Source: Micromonospora marina (GTDB lineage: Bacteria; Actinomycetota; Actinomycetes; Mycobacteriales; Micromonosporaceae). Taken from it: 64,000 bases of DNA. Location: positions 1 through 64,000 of the forward strand of contig NZ_FMCV01000021.1 of assembly GCF_900091565.1 (NCBI RefSeq), read 5' to 3'. The notes under the pieces were generated by a model. That model searched no databases. It saw nothing but the letters and a program-made list of their open reading frames with translations, and was not told the origin of the DNA. Of this stretch, positions 50,827-59,463 are shown in pieces. Positions within the stretch are counted from its first letter, which is position 1. Every line of letters starts with the position of its first letter. Both the position numbers and the translations under genes were made by a program.

Positions 50827-51459
50827 ATGCTCGTCGAGGTCTGGTCCGACATCATGTGTCCCTGGTGCTACATCGGCAAGCGGCGGTTGGAGAAGGCGCT
50901 GGCCCGGCTGGGCGACCCCCGCATCGGCATCACCTGGCGCAGCTACGAACTGCGGCCCGGCCACACCCGTACCCCGGACATCACGCTCGGCGAAGGAATG
51001 GTGCGCTGGCGGGGCCGGACCGAAGCCGAGGTGACCAAGCTCTTCGGCTGGATCCGCAGCCTGGGCGCACAGGAGGGGCTGGCGCTCAACCTCGACACCG
51101 TCCGCCCGGTCAGCTCGTTCGACGCGCACCGGCTGACCCACCTGGCCGGTGCGTACGGGCTTCGCGACGAGATGACCGAACGTCTCTTCCGCGCCCACCT
51201 GACCGAGAACGTCAACGTCGCCGACCACGAGGTGCTGCTCGATCTCGCCGACGAGGTCGGACTCGACGCCGCGACGGCCCGGCAGGTCCTCGACAGTGAC
51301 CGGTACGCCGCCGAGGTGCACGCGGAGGCCCGTGCGGAGGGGGTGACCGCCGTGCCGACGGTGCTGGTCGACCGCCGGCAGCACGTCGCCGGAGCGGCCG
51401 AGGTGACGGAGTACCTCGCCCTGCTGCACCGGGCGCAGGCCGCCGCGGCCCCGTCCTGA
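50827..51459 (+). CDS. DsbA-family (FrnE-like) thiol oxidoreductase
   Basis: A 210-residue thioredoxin-fold protein with the active site SDIMCPWCYIGKRRLEKAL (CPWC). An all-alpha insert contains FDAHRLTHLAGAYGL, and VTAVPTVLVDRRQHVAGA carries the cis-proline. FrnE-like members are cytoplasmic and occur in several polyketide clusters (frenolicin is the name source), with an unclear role. AGGAGG lies just before the ATG. Confidence 0.92.
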   Translation: MLVEVWSDIMCPWCYIGKRRLEKALARLGDPRIGITWRSYELRPGHTRTPDITLGEGMVRWRGRTEAEVTKLFGWIRSLGAQEGLALNLDTVRPVSSFDAHRLTHLAGAYGLRDEMTERLFRAHLTENVNVADHEVLLDLADEVGLDAATARQVLDSDRYAAEVHAEARAEGVTAVPTVLVDRRQHVAGAAEVTEYLALLHRAQAAAAPS

Positions 51460-51460
51460 C

Positions 51461-51507
51461 GGCGGCGGGGCCGGCCGGACGACGGATGTCCGGCCGGCCC
51501 CGCCGCC
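51461..51507. terminator. Bidirectional terminator
   Basis: A perfect 20-bp stem (51461-51480 with 51488-51507) and a 7-nt loop between the convergent FrnE-like and BCCP genes; the strongest hairpin in the window. Confidence 0.9.
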
Positions 51508-51518
51508 GGTGCCACCTC

Positions 51519-52031
51519 TCATTCGGCGCCGAACGGCGCCAGGGCGAGCAGGCGTTCGTCGTACTCGACGTCGGCGCCGTCGTCGCGCAGCACCGCCACC
51601 ACCGTGCCGTGCACGTCGGCGTTGACCGGGATCATCAACTTCATCGCCTCGACGATGCCCACCTGCTGGCCCGGCGAGACGATGTCGCCCTCGGTGACGA
51701 ACGGCTTCGCGCCGGGCTCGGGGGCCCGGTAGAAGACGCCGACCGTGGGGGCGCGGACGAAGTGCTGCCCGGAGTCCGCGACGGCTTCGACCGCCGGGGT
51801 GGCGGCCGACCCGAGCGGAGCCGGCGGCTCCGCCGCGGCGACGGCCGGTCCGGCCGTCGACCACTCCGCCTCCAGCGTCAGCTCGCCGGCCCGGATCCGC
51901 AGCGCTGAGGGCTGCCGGGGCAGGTCGGCGAGGAGTTGCAGGGCGCTGCGCCGTACGGCGTCCAGGGCGGCCGGGAGATCGGGCGACGTCCGGTCGCTTC
52001 CGTCGCCTGCGACGGCGGTGTCTGGGCTCAT
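51519..52031 (-). CDS. accB: Biotin carboxyl carrier protein of acetyl-CoA carboxylase
   Basis: A 170-residue BCCP. The C-terminal biotinyl domain has the acceptor lysine in VGIVEAMKLMIPVNAD, preceded by the thumb-like segment FVRAPTVGVFYRAPEPGA; a proline- and alanine-rich linker precedes it. It carries CO2 from the biotin carboxylase to the carboxyltransferase for malonyl-CoA synthesis. It lies 43 bp after the ketoreductase on the same strand, and its partners are encoded at 53627-56782. Confidence 0.95.
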   Translation of the reverse strand: MSPDTAVAGDGSDRTSPDLPAALDAVRRSALQLLADLPRQPSALRIRAGELTLEAEWSTAGPAVAAAEPPAPLGSAATPAVEAVADSGQHFVRAPTVGVFYRAPEPGAKPFVTEGDIVSPGQQVGIVEAMKLMIPVNADVHGTVVAVLRDDGADVEYDERLLALAPFGAE

Positions 52032-52074
52032 TGCCAGCCTTCCTGCTCGGCGGAAAATCGGGGAACCATCGCGG

Positions 52075-52857
52075 TCAGTAGTTGCCCAGGCCGCCGCAGA
52101 CGTTGAGCGCCTGGGCGGTGACCGCCGCCGCGTGGTCGCCGACCAGGTAGTCGACCATCGCGGCGACCTCGTCGGGCTGGACGTAGCGGCCGAGCGGAAC
52201 CCGGGCGGTGATCCGGTCCCGGGTCTCCTCCTCGGAGACCCCCCAGATGTCCGCGTAGTGCGCCCGGACCCGCTCGGCCATCGGCGTCTCCACGAAGCCC
52301 GGGCAGACCGCGTTCACCGTGACGCCGGCGCGCGCCAGCTCCAGGCCGAGCGCCTTGGTGAGACCGACCACGCCGTGCTTCGAGGCCGAGTACGGCGCCG
52401 CGTGCACCACGCCCTGCTTGCCGCCTGTGGATGCGATGTTGATGATCCGGCCGTGCCCCCTCTCGAGCATGCCGCCGACCTTGAGCACCTCCTTGGTCAT
52501 CAGGAAGACGCTGTTCAGGTTGGTGTTGATCACGTCGAACCAGAGTTCGTCGGCGATCTCGGCGGTGGCGCCGCCGCCGCTGCGGCCGGCGTTGTTGACG
52601 AGCACGTCGACCGGCCCGTAACGGGCCACGGCGGCGGAGACGAACCGGCGGATGTCGTCCGGCACGGAGACGTCGCAGGTCTGGCCGTCCACCTCGAAGC
52701 CCTCGTCGCGGAGCGCCTTGATCGTCGCCGACAGCTCCTCGTCGTGGCGGGAGCAGATGAAGACCCGGTGGCCGCCCGCGGCCAACCGCCTGGTGATCGA
52801 CAGACCGATGCCGCTGGTCGCCCCGGTCACGATCGCGACCGGCTGGTTTCCCTTCAC
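52075..52857 (-). CDS. Aromatic polyketide ketoreductase (ActIII-like, C9-type)
   Basis: A 260-residue SDR with a very ActIII-like sequence: IVTGATSGIGLSITRRLAAG, ICSRHDEELSATIKALRDEG, VLVNNAGRSGGGATAEIADE, GRIINIASTGGKQGVVHAAP, YSASK (catalytic), and an end of ALNVCGGLGNY. It reduces the C9 keto group of a nascent type II polyketide. It shows that this half of the window belongs to an aromatic polyketide cluster even though the minimal PKS is out of view. GTG 52857 has GGAGGAAG directly upstream, and a SARP-type repeat lies at 52911-52928. Confidence 0.96.
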   Translation of the reverse strand: MKGNQPVAIVTGATSGIGLSITRRLAAGGHRVFICSRHDEELSATIKALRDEGFEVDGQTCDVSVPDDIRRFVSAAVARYGPVDVLVNNAGRSGGGATAEIADELWFDVINTNLNSVFLMTKEVLKVGGMLERGHGRIINIASTGGKQGVVHAAPYSASKHGVVGLTKALGLELARAGVTVNAVCPGFVETPMAERVRAHYADIWGVSEEETRDRITARVPLGRYVQPDEVAAMVDYLVGDHAAAVTAQALNVCGGLGNY

Positions 52858-52910
52858 GCTTCCTCCACTGACCACTTCGTAGGACAGGACGCTGTGACGG
52901 TGGCGCAGCG

Positions 52911-52928
52911 GGCTCGAGGCCGCGTCGA
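52911..52928 (-). promoter_or_regulatory. SARP-type direct repeat for the ketoreductase operon
   Basis: On the minus strand TCGACGC and TCGAGCC are 11 bp apart. CACCGT (52897-52902) lies exactly 8 bp downstream and would be the -10 of the ketoreductase-accB transcript. Confidence 0.6.
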
Positions 52929-52972
52929 ACCGGTCTGGAACACCGGCCCGACCACCGGCGCTCGCCGCGTTC

Positions 52973-52990
52973 TCGAGGCCGGTTCGAGGC
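52973..52990 (+). promoter_or_regulatory. SARP-type direct repeat for the SnoaL-like gene
   Basis: Two identical TCGAGGC heptamers start at 52973 and 52984 (11 bp apart). CACGGT (52999-53004) follows after 8 bp as candidate -10, about 100 bp before the ATG at 53101. Confidence 0.65.
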
Positions 52991-53100
52991 CTTCGGGGCA
53001 CGGTGGGCGCAGTGGTCGGCAGGGCCACGGCGGCGTACGCACGCGGTGGCCCCCGAGGGCGACCCGGACCGGCCGCCCAGTCTCTCTCCCGAGGAGCGCG

Positions 53101-53529
53101 ATGATCGGCACCGAGTCCCTCACCGACCTGTACGTCGAGGTCCAACACTTCTACGCGCGACAGATGCATCTGCTCGACGGGGGCGCGTTCGAGGAGTACG
53201 CGGCGACGTTCACGGAGGACGGCGAGTTCACCCACACCCCGCAGCAGCCACCGGCCCGCACCCGGGCGGGCATCGTCGCCGAGCTGAACCGGTTCCACCA
53301 GCGCTTCGCCGACGACCCGGTGGTCCGTCGGCACTGGTTCAACATGCTGAAACTGGACCCGCTGGAGGGCGGGGACATCGCGGCGACCTACTACGCCCTG
53401 GTGGTCACCACCCGACCCGGTCGCAACGTGACCATCGCGCCGAGCTGCGTGGTCCACGACGTCCTGGTCCGCGAGAACGGCGCGCTGCTTACCCGGTCCC
53501 GGAAGGTGGACCACGACCAGGTGCCGTGA
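53101..53529 (+). CDS. SnoaL-like / NTF2-fold protein (ActVI-A type)
   Basis: A 142-residue protein of the nuclear transport factor 2-like superfamily. VQHFYARQMHLLDGGAFEEY followed by FTEDGEFTHTPQQPP is the typical N-terminal part, with RRHWFNMLKL and DVLVRENGALLTRSR later. In aromatic polyketide clusters this fold serves as ring cyclase, hydroxylase or accessory protein. GAGGAG precedes the ATG. The exact reaction cannot be read from the sequence. Confidence 0.83.
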   Translation: MIGTESLTDLYVEVQHFYARQMHLLDGGAFEEYAATFTEDGEFTHTPQQPPARTRAGIVAELNRFHQRFADDPVVRRHWFNMLKLDPLEGGDIAATYYALVVTTRPGRNVTIAPSCVVHDVLVRENGALLTRSRKVDHDQVP

Positions 53530-53548
53530 GCCGTCGCACCGGGTCCTC

Positions 53549-53578
53549 CGGCGCGGCAGGGTCCACCCTGCCGCGCCG
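53549..53578. terminator. Bidirectional terminator
   Basis: A stem of about 13 bp (53549-53561 with 53566-53578) with a short loop, between the convergent SnoaL-like gene and accC. Confidence 0.7.
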
Positions 53579-53626
53579 CGTCCCGTTACGGGCTTGTTGG
53601 ATCCGCCGCGCGGGATGCCTGACGGG

Positions 53627-54994
53627 CTACCGGACGGCCGGCACGCCGACGGTGGCGAAGAGTTCGTCGACGAGGGCGGTGTTGTGCTCCGCCGCCCGGA
53701 AGGTCGGATGGTCGACGACCTTCCGCAGAAAGTCGCGGGTGGTGCTGATCCGGGGGCCCGACACCCGGCACTCGTCGAGTGCGCGCAGCATCCGGGCGAT
53801 GGCCCGGTCCCGGTCCGGCGCCCAGACGATCAGCTTGGCCAGCAGGGAGTCGTAGTTCGGCGGCACGACGTAGCCGGGGTACGCGTGGGTGTCCACCCGG
53901 ACGAACGGCCCGGCGGGCACGACGAACTCCTCGAGCAAACCGGGGGTCGGTGCGAAATCGGCGTCCGGGTTCTCCGCGTTGAGCCGGCACTCGATGGCCA
54001 CCCCGCGCGGCTGGACGTCGCGTTGGGTCATGGTCAGCCGCTCGCCGGCCGCCACCCGGAGCTGTTCCTGCACCAGGTCCACGCCGGTGACCGCCTCGGT
54101 GACCGGATGCTCCACCTGGATCCGGCAGTTGACCTCCATGAAGTAGTACCGGCCGTCCGGGTCCACCAGGAACTCGAAGGTGCCCGCCCCGACGTAGCCG
54201 ACCGCCGACGCGCCGGCGACGGCCGCGGCGCCCATCCGCTCGGCGAGACCGTCCGGCAACCGCGGCGACGGGGTCTCCTCGATGAGCTTCTGGTGCCGGC
54301 GCTGCACGCTGCAGTCGCGCTCACCGAGGTGGATCGCGTTGCCGTACGCGTCGCAGAGCACCTGGATCTCGACGTGCCGGGCGCTGCGCAGGTACTTCTC
54401 CACGTACACCCGGCCGTCGTTGAAGAGCATCTGGGCGGTGGCCCGGGTCCGGCGGTGGGCGTCGGGGAAGTCGTCGGACCGGGTCACCACCTGCATTCCT
54501 CGACCGCCGCCCCCGGCGACCGCCTTGATGATCACCGGGTAGCCGATCTCGTCGGCGAGCCGGTGGGCGGCCTCGGGCCCGAGCGGATCGAGGCTTCCCG
54601 GCAGCAGCGGCAGGCCGGCGTCGGACATGATCTTCCGGGCCGAGCCCTTGTCCCCCAGTTTCGCCATCACCGGCGCGGGCGGACCGATCAGGACGATCCC
54701 CTCCATGGCACACGCGTCCGCGAAGTCGGGATCCTCGGAGAGGAAGCCGTACCCGGGGTGAATGGCATCCGCGCCGGTGCGCCGGGCCGCCTCCAGGATC
54801 GCGGCGGCACAGAGGTAGCTCTGCCGGGGCGGCGGCGGACCGATCTGCACCGCCTCGTCCGCGTACCGCACGGCCGCCGAGTCACGGTCCTGTGTCGAGT
54901 GCACGACGACCGTGCGGATGCCCATCTCCCGGCAGGCGCGGGCCACCCGGAGCGCGATCTCGCCCCGGTTGGCGATCAGGATCGTACGGAACAC
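53627..54994 (-). CDS. accC: Biotin carboxylase subunit of acetyl-CoA carboxylase
   Basis: A 455-residue ATP-grasp biotin carboxylase. The N-terminus MFRTILIANRGEIALRVARA, the ATP loop VIIKAVAGGGGRGMQVV, YFMEVNCRIQVEHPVTEAV with catalytic Glu/Asn/Arg, and the C-terminal domain are all present. GTG 54994 follows AGGAGA. It lies 36 bp after the carboxyltransferase gene. A full carboxylase set inside an aromatic polyketide cluster provides extra malonyl-CoA extender units. Confidence 0.97.
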   Translation of the reverse strand: MFRTILIANRGEIALRVARACREMGIRTVVVHSTQDRDSAAVRYADEAVQIGPPPPRQSYLCAAAILEAARRTGADAIHPGYGFLSEDPDFADACAMEGIVLIGPPAPVMAKLGDKGSARKIMSDAGLPLLPGSLDPLGPEAAHRLADEIGYPVIIKAVAGGGGRGMQVVTRSDDFPDAHRRTRATAQMLFNDGRVYVEKYLRSARHVEIQVLCDAYGNAIHLGERDCSVQRRHQKLIEETPSPRLPDGLAERMGAAAVAGASAVGYVGAGTFEFLVDPDGRYYFMEVNCRIQVEHPVTEAVTGVDLVQEQLRVAAGERLTMTQRDVQPRGVAIECRLNAENPDADFAPTPGLLEEFVVPAGPFVRVDTHAYPGYVVPPNYDSLLAKLIVWAPDRDRAIARMLRALDECRVSGPRISTTRDFLRKVVDHPTFRAAEHNTALVDELFATVGVPAVR

Positions 54995-55030
54995 GGCTCT
55001 CCTTCGAGGGCGGGGTGCGGGCGGAGGCGC

Positions 55031-56782
55031 CTACCGGCGCGGTTCGCTCATGGTGCGCAGCTCGGACTCGACGGTCAGCGCCGATCCGTACTGCCGGAAC
55101 CGGGCCCGGCGGTCGGCCCGCAACTGCGGGCCGGTCAGTTCCCGCAGCTCGCCCAGACTGTCGGCCAGTGCGCGACGCAGGGCGTCGGCAGCGGCCAGCG
55201 GGTCGGCCCCGGTGCCGCCGTCCGGTTCGACCACCACCGCGTCGACGACGCCCAGCCGCAGCAGGTCCCGGGAGCCGACCCGCAGCGCGGCGGCCGCGCG
55301 GGGCGCCGCCGCCGGGTCCTTCCAGAGGATCGCCGCACAGCCCTCCGGCGAGATCACCGAGTAGACGGCGGAGCTGAAGGCCAGCACCCGGTTGGCGACC
55401 GCCAGCGCCAGCGCGCCCCCGCTTCCCCCCTCCCCGATGATCACGGTGACCACCGGGACGGTCAGCAAGGCCATCAGCCGCAGGTTCTCGGCGATGGCCA
55501 CGGCCTGGCCCTGCTCCTCGGCGTCCGCGCCCGGATAGGCGCCGGGCGTGTCGACAAGCGTCACCACCGGCAGCCGGAGCTTCTCGGCCAGGCGCATCAG
55601 CCGGGCTGCCTTGCGGTAGCCGGAGGGCATCGGCATGCCGAAGTTGCGCTGCGACAGCTCCGCCGCGGTGTGCCCCTTCTGCTGCCCGATCACCATGACC
55701 GGACGCCCGTCGAGCCAGGCCGTCCCGCCGACCACGGAGGGACAGTCGCCGGAGATCCGGTCCCCGTGCAGTTCCTGGAAGTCGACGAAGGCCGTCGCGA
55801 GGTAGTCGAGCGTGGTCGGACGGGTCAGGTCGCGTGCCCGACGGACCTGCTCCCACGCGTCGGCCTCGGGCAGCCGACCCGGGTCCCGCACCAGCCCCTC
55901 GCCCGGCTCGGGCCGGCCGCTGCGGGAGGACCGGCCGGCGCCGACGGGCCGGGCGTCGCCGACGGGCCGGTCGGCGTCGGTGGCGGCGCGTAGCAACCGG
56001 CCGAGCTCGGTACGGAGCCGGGGCCGGGGCACGATCCGGTCGACGACGCCGCGCTCGAGCAGGAACTCCGCGGTCTGGAACTCGGCCGGCAACTGCTGCC
56101 GGATGGTCTGCTCGATGACCCGTCGACCGGCGAAGCCGAGCCGGGCGCCGGGCTCGGCCAGGATGACGTCGCAGAGTGTGGCGAAGGACGCCGCGACGCC
56201 GCCGAAGGTGGGATCGGTGACCAGGGAGACCGTCAGCACTCCCGCCTCGTCGAGCTGCGCCAGCGCGGCGGCTGTCTTGGCCATCTGCATGAGGGAGAGC
56301 ACGCCCTCCTGCATCCGGGCGCCGCCGGAGGCGGAGACGATGACCAGCGGCGTACGACCGGCCAGTGCGACCTCCGCGGCCAGGGTGATCAGCTCGCCCA
56401 CCGCGCTGCCCAGGCTGCCACCCAGGAAGCGGAAGTCCATCACCGCCAGGACCACCGGGACACCTTCGACGGTCGCCCGCGCGCACAGCACCGCCTCGTC
56501 CAGGCCGGTCCGGGCCCGGGCCTGGACGAGCCGCGCCGGGTACGGGACGGTGTCGACGAACTGCAACGGGTCCTCGCTGCGCGCTTCCAGGTCGAGCCGC
56601 TCGTAGCGGCCGTCGTCGACGAGCTGCGTCAACCGTTCGACCGCGGACAGCGCGGTGTACCGGCCGCACTCGGGGCAGACGCTCAGGTTGCGCAGCCACC
56701 GCTTGCCGTACACGGGGGTGGTGCAACCGGGGCAGAGCACCCACCGCGGTTCGTCCACGATCCGGTCCACGGTCTGCCTCAT
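55031..56782 (-). CDS. accDA: Acetyl-CoA carboxylase carboxyltransferase, fused beta-alpha
   Basis: A 583-residue fusion. The N-terminal AccD-like half (1-~270) starts with a four-cysteine zinc ribbon ([13 protein letters not shown], then [10 protein letters not shown]) and has [14 protein letters not shown] and [16 protein letters not shown]. The C-terminal AccA-like half (~310-583) has [35 protein letters not shown] and [16 protein letters not shown]. It transfers the carboxyl group from biotin to acetyl-CoA. It is the first gene of the accDA-accC unit and divergent from the flavin reductase. Confidence 0.96.
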   Translation of the reverse strand: MRQTVDRIVDEPRWVLCPGCTTPVYGKRWLRNLSVCPECGRYTALSAVERLTQLVDDGRYERLDLEARSEDPLQFVDTVPYPARLVQARARTGLDEAVLCARATVEGVPVVLAVMDFRFLGGSLGSAVGELITLAAEVALAGRTPLVIVSASGGARMQEGVLSLMQMAKTAAALAQLDEAGVLTVSLVTDPTFGGVAASFATLCDVILAEPGARLGFAGRRVIEQTIRQQLPAEFQTAEFLLERGVVDRIVPRPRLRTELGRLLRAATDADRPVGDARPVGAGRSSRSGRPEPGEGLVRDPGRLPEADAWEQVRRARDLTRPTTLDYLATAFVDFQELHGDRISGDCPSVVGGTAWLDGRPVMVIGQQKGHTAAELSQRNFGMPMPSGYRKAARLMRLAEKLRLPVVTLVDTPGAYPGADAEEQGQAVAIAENLRLMALLTVPVVTVIIGEGGSGGALALAVANRVLAFSSAVYSVISPEGCAAILWKDPAAAPRAAAALRVGSRDLLRLGVVDAVVVEPDGGTGADPLAAADALRRALADSLGELRELTGPQLRADRRARFRQYGSALTVESELRTMSEPRR

Positions 56783-56838
56783 CCGTCCACTCCCCCTCGG
56801 CCGGCTTCCTGCTGGCGAGGAGCAATCTGCCCCGGACC

Positions 56839-56905
56839 GCTCGAGCGGCGACAGAGGATCGCTGGTGCCGGCGTACCCCAGCCCGACTCGACCCGGTCTC
56901 GAGCA
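56839..56905. promoter_or_regulatory. Divergent promoter with SARP-type repeats
   Basis: TCGACCC (56888) and TCGAGCA (56899) are 11 bp apart on the plus strand, with CAGCGT (56914-56919) 8 bp later as candidate -10 for the flavin reductase. On the minus strand a single good TCGAGCG (56838-56844) sits 8 bp before CAGATT (56824-56829), toward accDA. Confidence 0.55.
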
Positions 56906-56964
56906 TCGGCGGCCAGCGTGATGTCGGGACGTTCGACGCCACCGACCGGAAGCAGAGGAACGAG

Positions 56965-57498
56965 ATGATCTCAGCGGATCCGTCCGAGCTGGATGACACC
57001 CGTCGAGAGCCGCTGGACCTCGACGGCTTCCGAGCCGCCATGGCGTCCTTCCCCACCGGTGTCACCATCGTGACGACCCAGGGCCCCGAGGACACCCCGT
57101 ACGGCTTCACTGCGAACTCGTTCTGTTCGGTCTCCCTGGAACCGCCCATGATCCTCGTCTGCCTGTCCCGCACGGCCCGCTCGTTCCCGGTCTTCCAGGG
57201 CTGTGAGCAGTTCGCGGTCAGCATCCTGCAGGCGCACCACACCGAGCTGGCCCGCCGGTTCGCCAGCAAGCGCGGGGACAAGTTCGCCCAGGGTCGGTTC
57301 GTCCGGACCGCCAACGGGTTGACCGTGGTCGACGGAGCGGTGGCGGTGATCGAGTGCGACCTGCACCAGCAGCACGAGGCCGGCGACCACGTCATCCTGG
57401 TCGGCCTGGTGCACTCGGTGCGGATGGCGGCGACCCGGAGCCCGGCGCTCTACGTCGACCGCGCCTTCGGCGCCGTCGGTCCGATGCCGGCCGGCTGA
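56965..57498 (+). CDS. NAD(P)H:flavin oxidoreductase (two-component monooxygenase partner)
   Basis: A 177-residue flavin reductase of the HpaC/ActVB type. [39 protein letters not shown] and [19 protein letters not shown] are family signatures. It supplies free reduced FMN or FAD to a hydroxylase, most likely the acyl-CoA-dehydrogenase-like hydroxylase at 60641-61774. GAGGA precedes the ATG. It is a single-gene unit ending at a strong hairpin. Confidence 0.93.
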   Translation: MISADPSELDDTRREPLDLDGFRAAMASFPTGVTIVTTQGPEDTPYGFTANSFCSVSLEPPMILVCLSRTARSFPVFQGCEQFAVSILQAHHTELARRFASKRGDKFAQGRFVRTANGLTVVDGAVAVIECDLHQQHEAGDHVILVGLVHSVRMAATRSPALYVDRAFGAVGPMPAG

Positions 57499-57542
57499 TG
57501 GTCGGCACCGGCCGGCAGCGGTTGGTCGGAACACCTGCCACC

Positions 57543-57574
57543 GAAGGGGGCCGGGCCCGCGGGCCCGGCCCTTC
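57543..57574. terminator. Bidirectional terminator
   Basis: A long GC-rich stem (about 14 bp with one bulge) between the convergent flavin reductase and LLM oxidoreductase genes. Confidence 0.8.
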
Positions 57575-57585
57575 GTCGTCTACCG

Positions 57586-58623
57586 TCAGTGCTCGCCCAC
57601 ACCGGAGAGCCGCAGCGCCCGGGCGGCGAGCCGGAGCAGCTCCAGCCGGCCGTCGGTGCCGGTCGCCGCGGCCGACACCATCACCCCGAGCGTGGTCACC
57701 CCGGCCTCCGCGTACTCCTGCATCCGGGCGGCCACCCGGTCGACCGGTCCGACCAGCGCGGTCGCGCAGACGAAGTCGAGCGGCACCGCGGCGGCCGCGC
57801 CGGCGCGGTCACCGCCGCGGACCAGCTCGTGGACCTTCTCCACGGCACCGTCGAACCCCATCTGCCGGGCCAGGGAGACGTAGAAGTTCCGCTCCGGGTC
57901 GCCGATGCCGAGCAGGTACGCGTACTGACCTCGGACCAGGTCCACCGCTGCGGCGGTGTCGTCCATGATGGCCGTGGGCAGGCAGGGCATCGCCTCGAAG
58001 CCGTCCAGGGTGCGGCCGACGACCGCCCGGCCCTCGCGCAGGTGCGCGACAGCGCGGGCGGCCAGCTCGGGTGAGGTGAAGACGCCGATCCACCCGTCGG
58101 CGATCTCGCCGGCCAGCCGCAGGTTGCGTGGACCGACCGCGGCGAGGTAGATCGGCAGATCCGGGCGGACCGGCTCGGTCAGCACGTGCAGCGGGGCGCT
58201 CCCGGCCCCGTCCCGGGGCAGCCGGAAGTGCCGCCCCTCGTACCGCACCGGCCCGCCGCGCAGAGCGGCCCGGACGATCTCCACGTACTCACGGGTCCGT
58301 TGCAGCGGATGGTCGAACGCGACCCCGTACCACCCGTCGGAGACCTCGGGGTTGGACACCCCGAGGCCCAGCCGGAACCGGCCACCGCTGACGGCGTCGA
58401 GGGTCGCCGCGGTCAACGCGGCCAGGCCCGGCGTACGGGCGGGGATCTGCATCACCCCCGACGCGAGGCCGATCCGCTCGGTGCGCCCCGCCACCAGGCC
58501 CAGCACGCTCGCGGCGTCGGAGCGGTACCCCTCGGGGGCGAGGGCGATCGCGTAGCCCAGTTCCTCGGCGGCCCGGGCGAGCAGCGCGGCGTCCTGGTAG
58601 ACCAGATTGACGGCCAGCTTCAT
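57586..58623 (-). CDS. LLM-class flavin/F420-dependent oxidoreductase
   Basis: A 345-residue luciferase-like TIM-barrel enzyme: LLARAAEELGYAIALAPEGY, VAGRTERIGLASGVMQIPAR, GGRFRLGLGVSNPEVSDGWY and LPIYLAAVGPRNLRLAGEIA. It resembles the F420-dependent subgroup (MER/FGD-like) more than the bacterial luciferases. With dedicated F420 genes in the cluster, F420H2 is a likely cofactor and a polyketide the likely substrate; both are inference. GGAAGGAG precedes the ATG. It lies 21 bp after the SDR gene. Confidence 0.88.
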   Translation of the reverse strand: MKLAVNLVYQDAALLARAAEELGYAIALAPEGYRSDAASVLGLVAGRTERIGLASGVMQIPARTPGLAALTAATLDAVSGGRFRLGLGVSNPEVSDGWYGVAFDHPLQRTREYVEIVRAALRGGPVRYEGRHFRLPRDGAGSAPLHVLTEPVRPDLPIYLAAVGPRNLRLAGEIADGWIGVFTSPELAARAVAHLREGRAVVGRTLDGFEAMPCLPTAIMDDTAAAVDLVRGQYAYLLGIGDPERNFYVSLARQMGFDGAVEKVHELVRGGDRAGAAAAVPLDFVCATALVGPVDRVAARMQEYAEAGVTTLGVMVSAAATGTDGRLELLRLAARALRLSGVGEH

Positions 58624-58644
58624 CGGCGTCTCCTTCCGGCGTCT

Positions 58645-59373
58645 TCAGATGAGGTGTGCTCCGCCGTCCACCAGCACGACCTGCCCGGTCATGTAGCTCG
58701 CGGCGACGACGCCGGCCACCGCCTCGGCGACGTCCGCCGGGACGCCGACGCGACGCAGCGGGGTGCTCTGCCGCACCTTCTCGGCGATCTCGGTGAACGA
58801 CGCCGTCCACGGCGTCTCGATCAGTCCCGGGGCGACCGCGTTCACCCGGACCTGCGGGCCGGCCACGTTCGCCAGCAGGCGGGTGAGGTGCTCCACGGCG
58901 GCCTTGCTGACCGCGTACGGGATCGAACTGCCGGCGGGCCGGCTGCCGGCCACGGACGAGATGTTGACGACGCACCCCGCACCGGAGGCGCTCAGGTGCG
59001 GCATCGCCGCCACGGTGGTTTGCCAGGTGCCGATGACGTTGAGGTCGAGGATCTCCCGCCAGACCTCCGGCGTCACCGCGGCCAGGTCGTGGTGCGGGAT
59101 GAACCGGGTCCGGCCCGCGTTGTTGACCAGGATGTCCAGCCGGCCGTACGTCTCGACCGTCGTGTCGATCAGGCGGGCAGCCTGGACCGGGTCGGCGACG
59201 TCGGCGGCGACGTACCGCGCCTCGGGCAGCGCGGCAGCGAGTTCCTCGCCCGCCTCCCGGGAGCGGACCGAATTGATCACCACCCGGACCCCCTCGCCGG
59301 CCAGCCGGCGGGCGACCGCCGCGCCGATGCCGGACGACGACCCGGTCACCACCGCGACACGTTCGTCTGCCAT
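58645..59373 (-). CDS. Short-chain dehydrogenase/reductase (FabG-like)
   Basis: A 242-residue classical SDR: VAVVTGSSSGIGAAVARRLA, ILVNNAGRTRF, VVNISSVAGSRPAGSSIPYA, catalytic YAVSK, VNAVAPGLIETPW, and the end MTGQVVLVDGGAHLI. It probably reduces a keto group during tailoring. ATG 59373 has AAGGAG upstream. It forms a unit with the LLM gene. No SARP heptamer pair is visible in its own upstream gap, and a hairpin separates it from the gene before it. Confidence 0.92.
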   Translation of the reverse strand: MADERVAVVTGSSSGIGAAVARRLAGEGVRVVINSVRSREAGEELAAALPEARYVAADVADPVQAARLIDTTVETYGRLDILVNNAGRTRFIPHHDLAAVTPEVWREILDLNVIGTWQTTVAAMPHLSASGAGCVVNISSVAGSRPAGSSIPYAVSKAAVEHLTRLLANVAGPQVRVNAVAPGLIETPWTASFTEIAEKVRQSTPLRRVGVPADVAEAVAGVVAASYMTGQVVLVDGGAHLI

Positions 59374-59410
59374 GTCGTGCTCTCCTTCGCTCTCCCTGAC
59401 TGACCGCGGC

Positions 59411-59443
59411 GGTGCGGGCGCCGGATCATCCGGCACCCGCACC
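59411..59443. terminator. Terminator after the secreted-protein gene
   Basis: A 14-bp stem with one mismatch (59411-59424 with 59430-59443) lies just after the secreted-protein stop at 59464, reading on the minus strand. Confidence 0.65.
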
Positions 59444-59463
59444 GCCCGAGCACCGCTGTGAGG

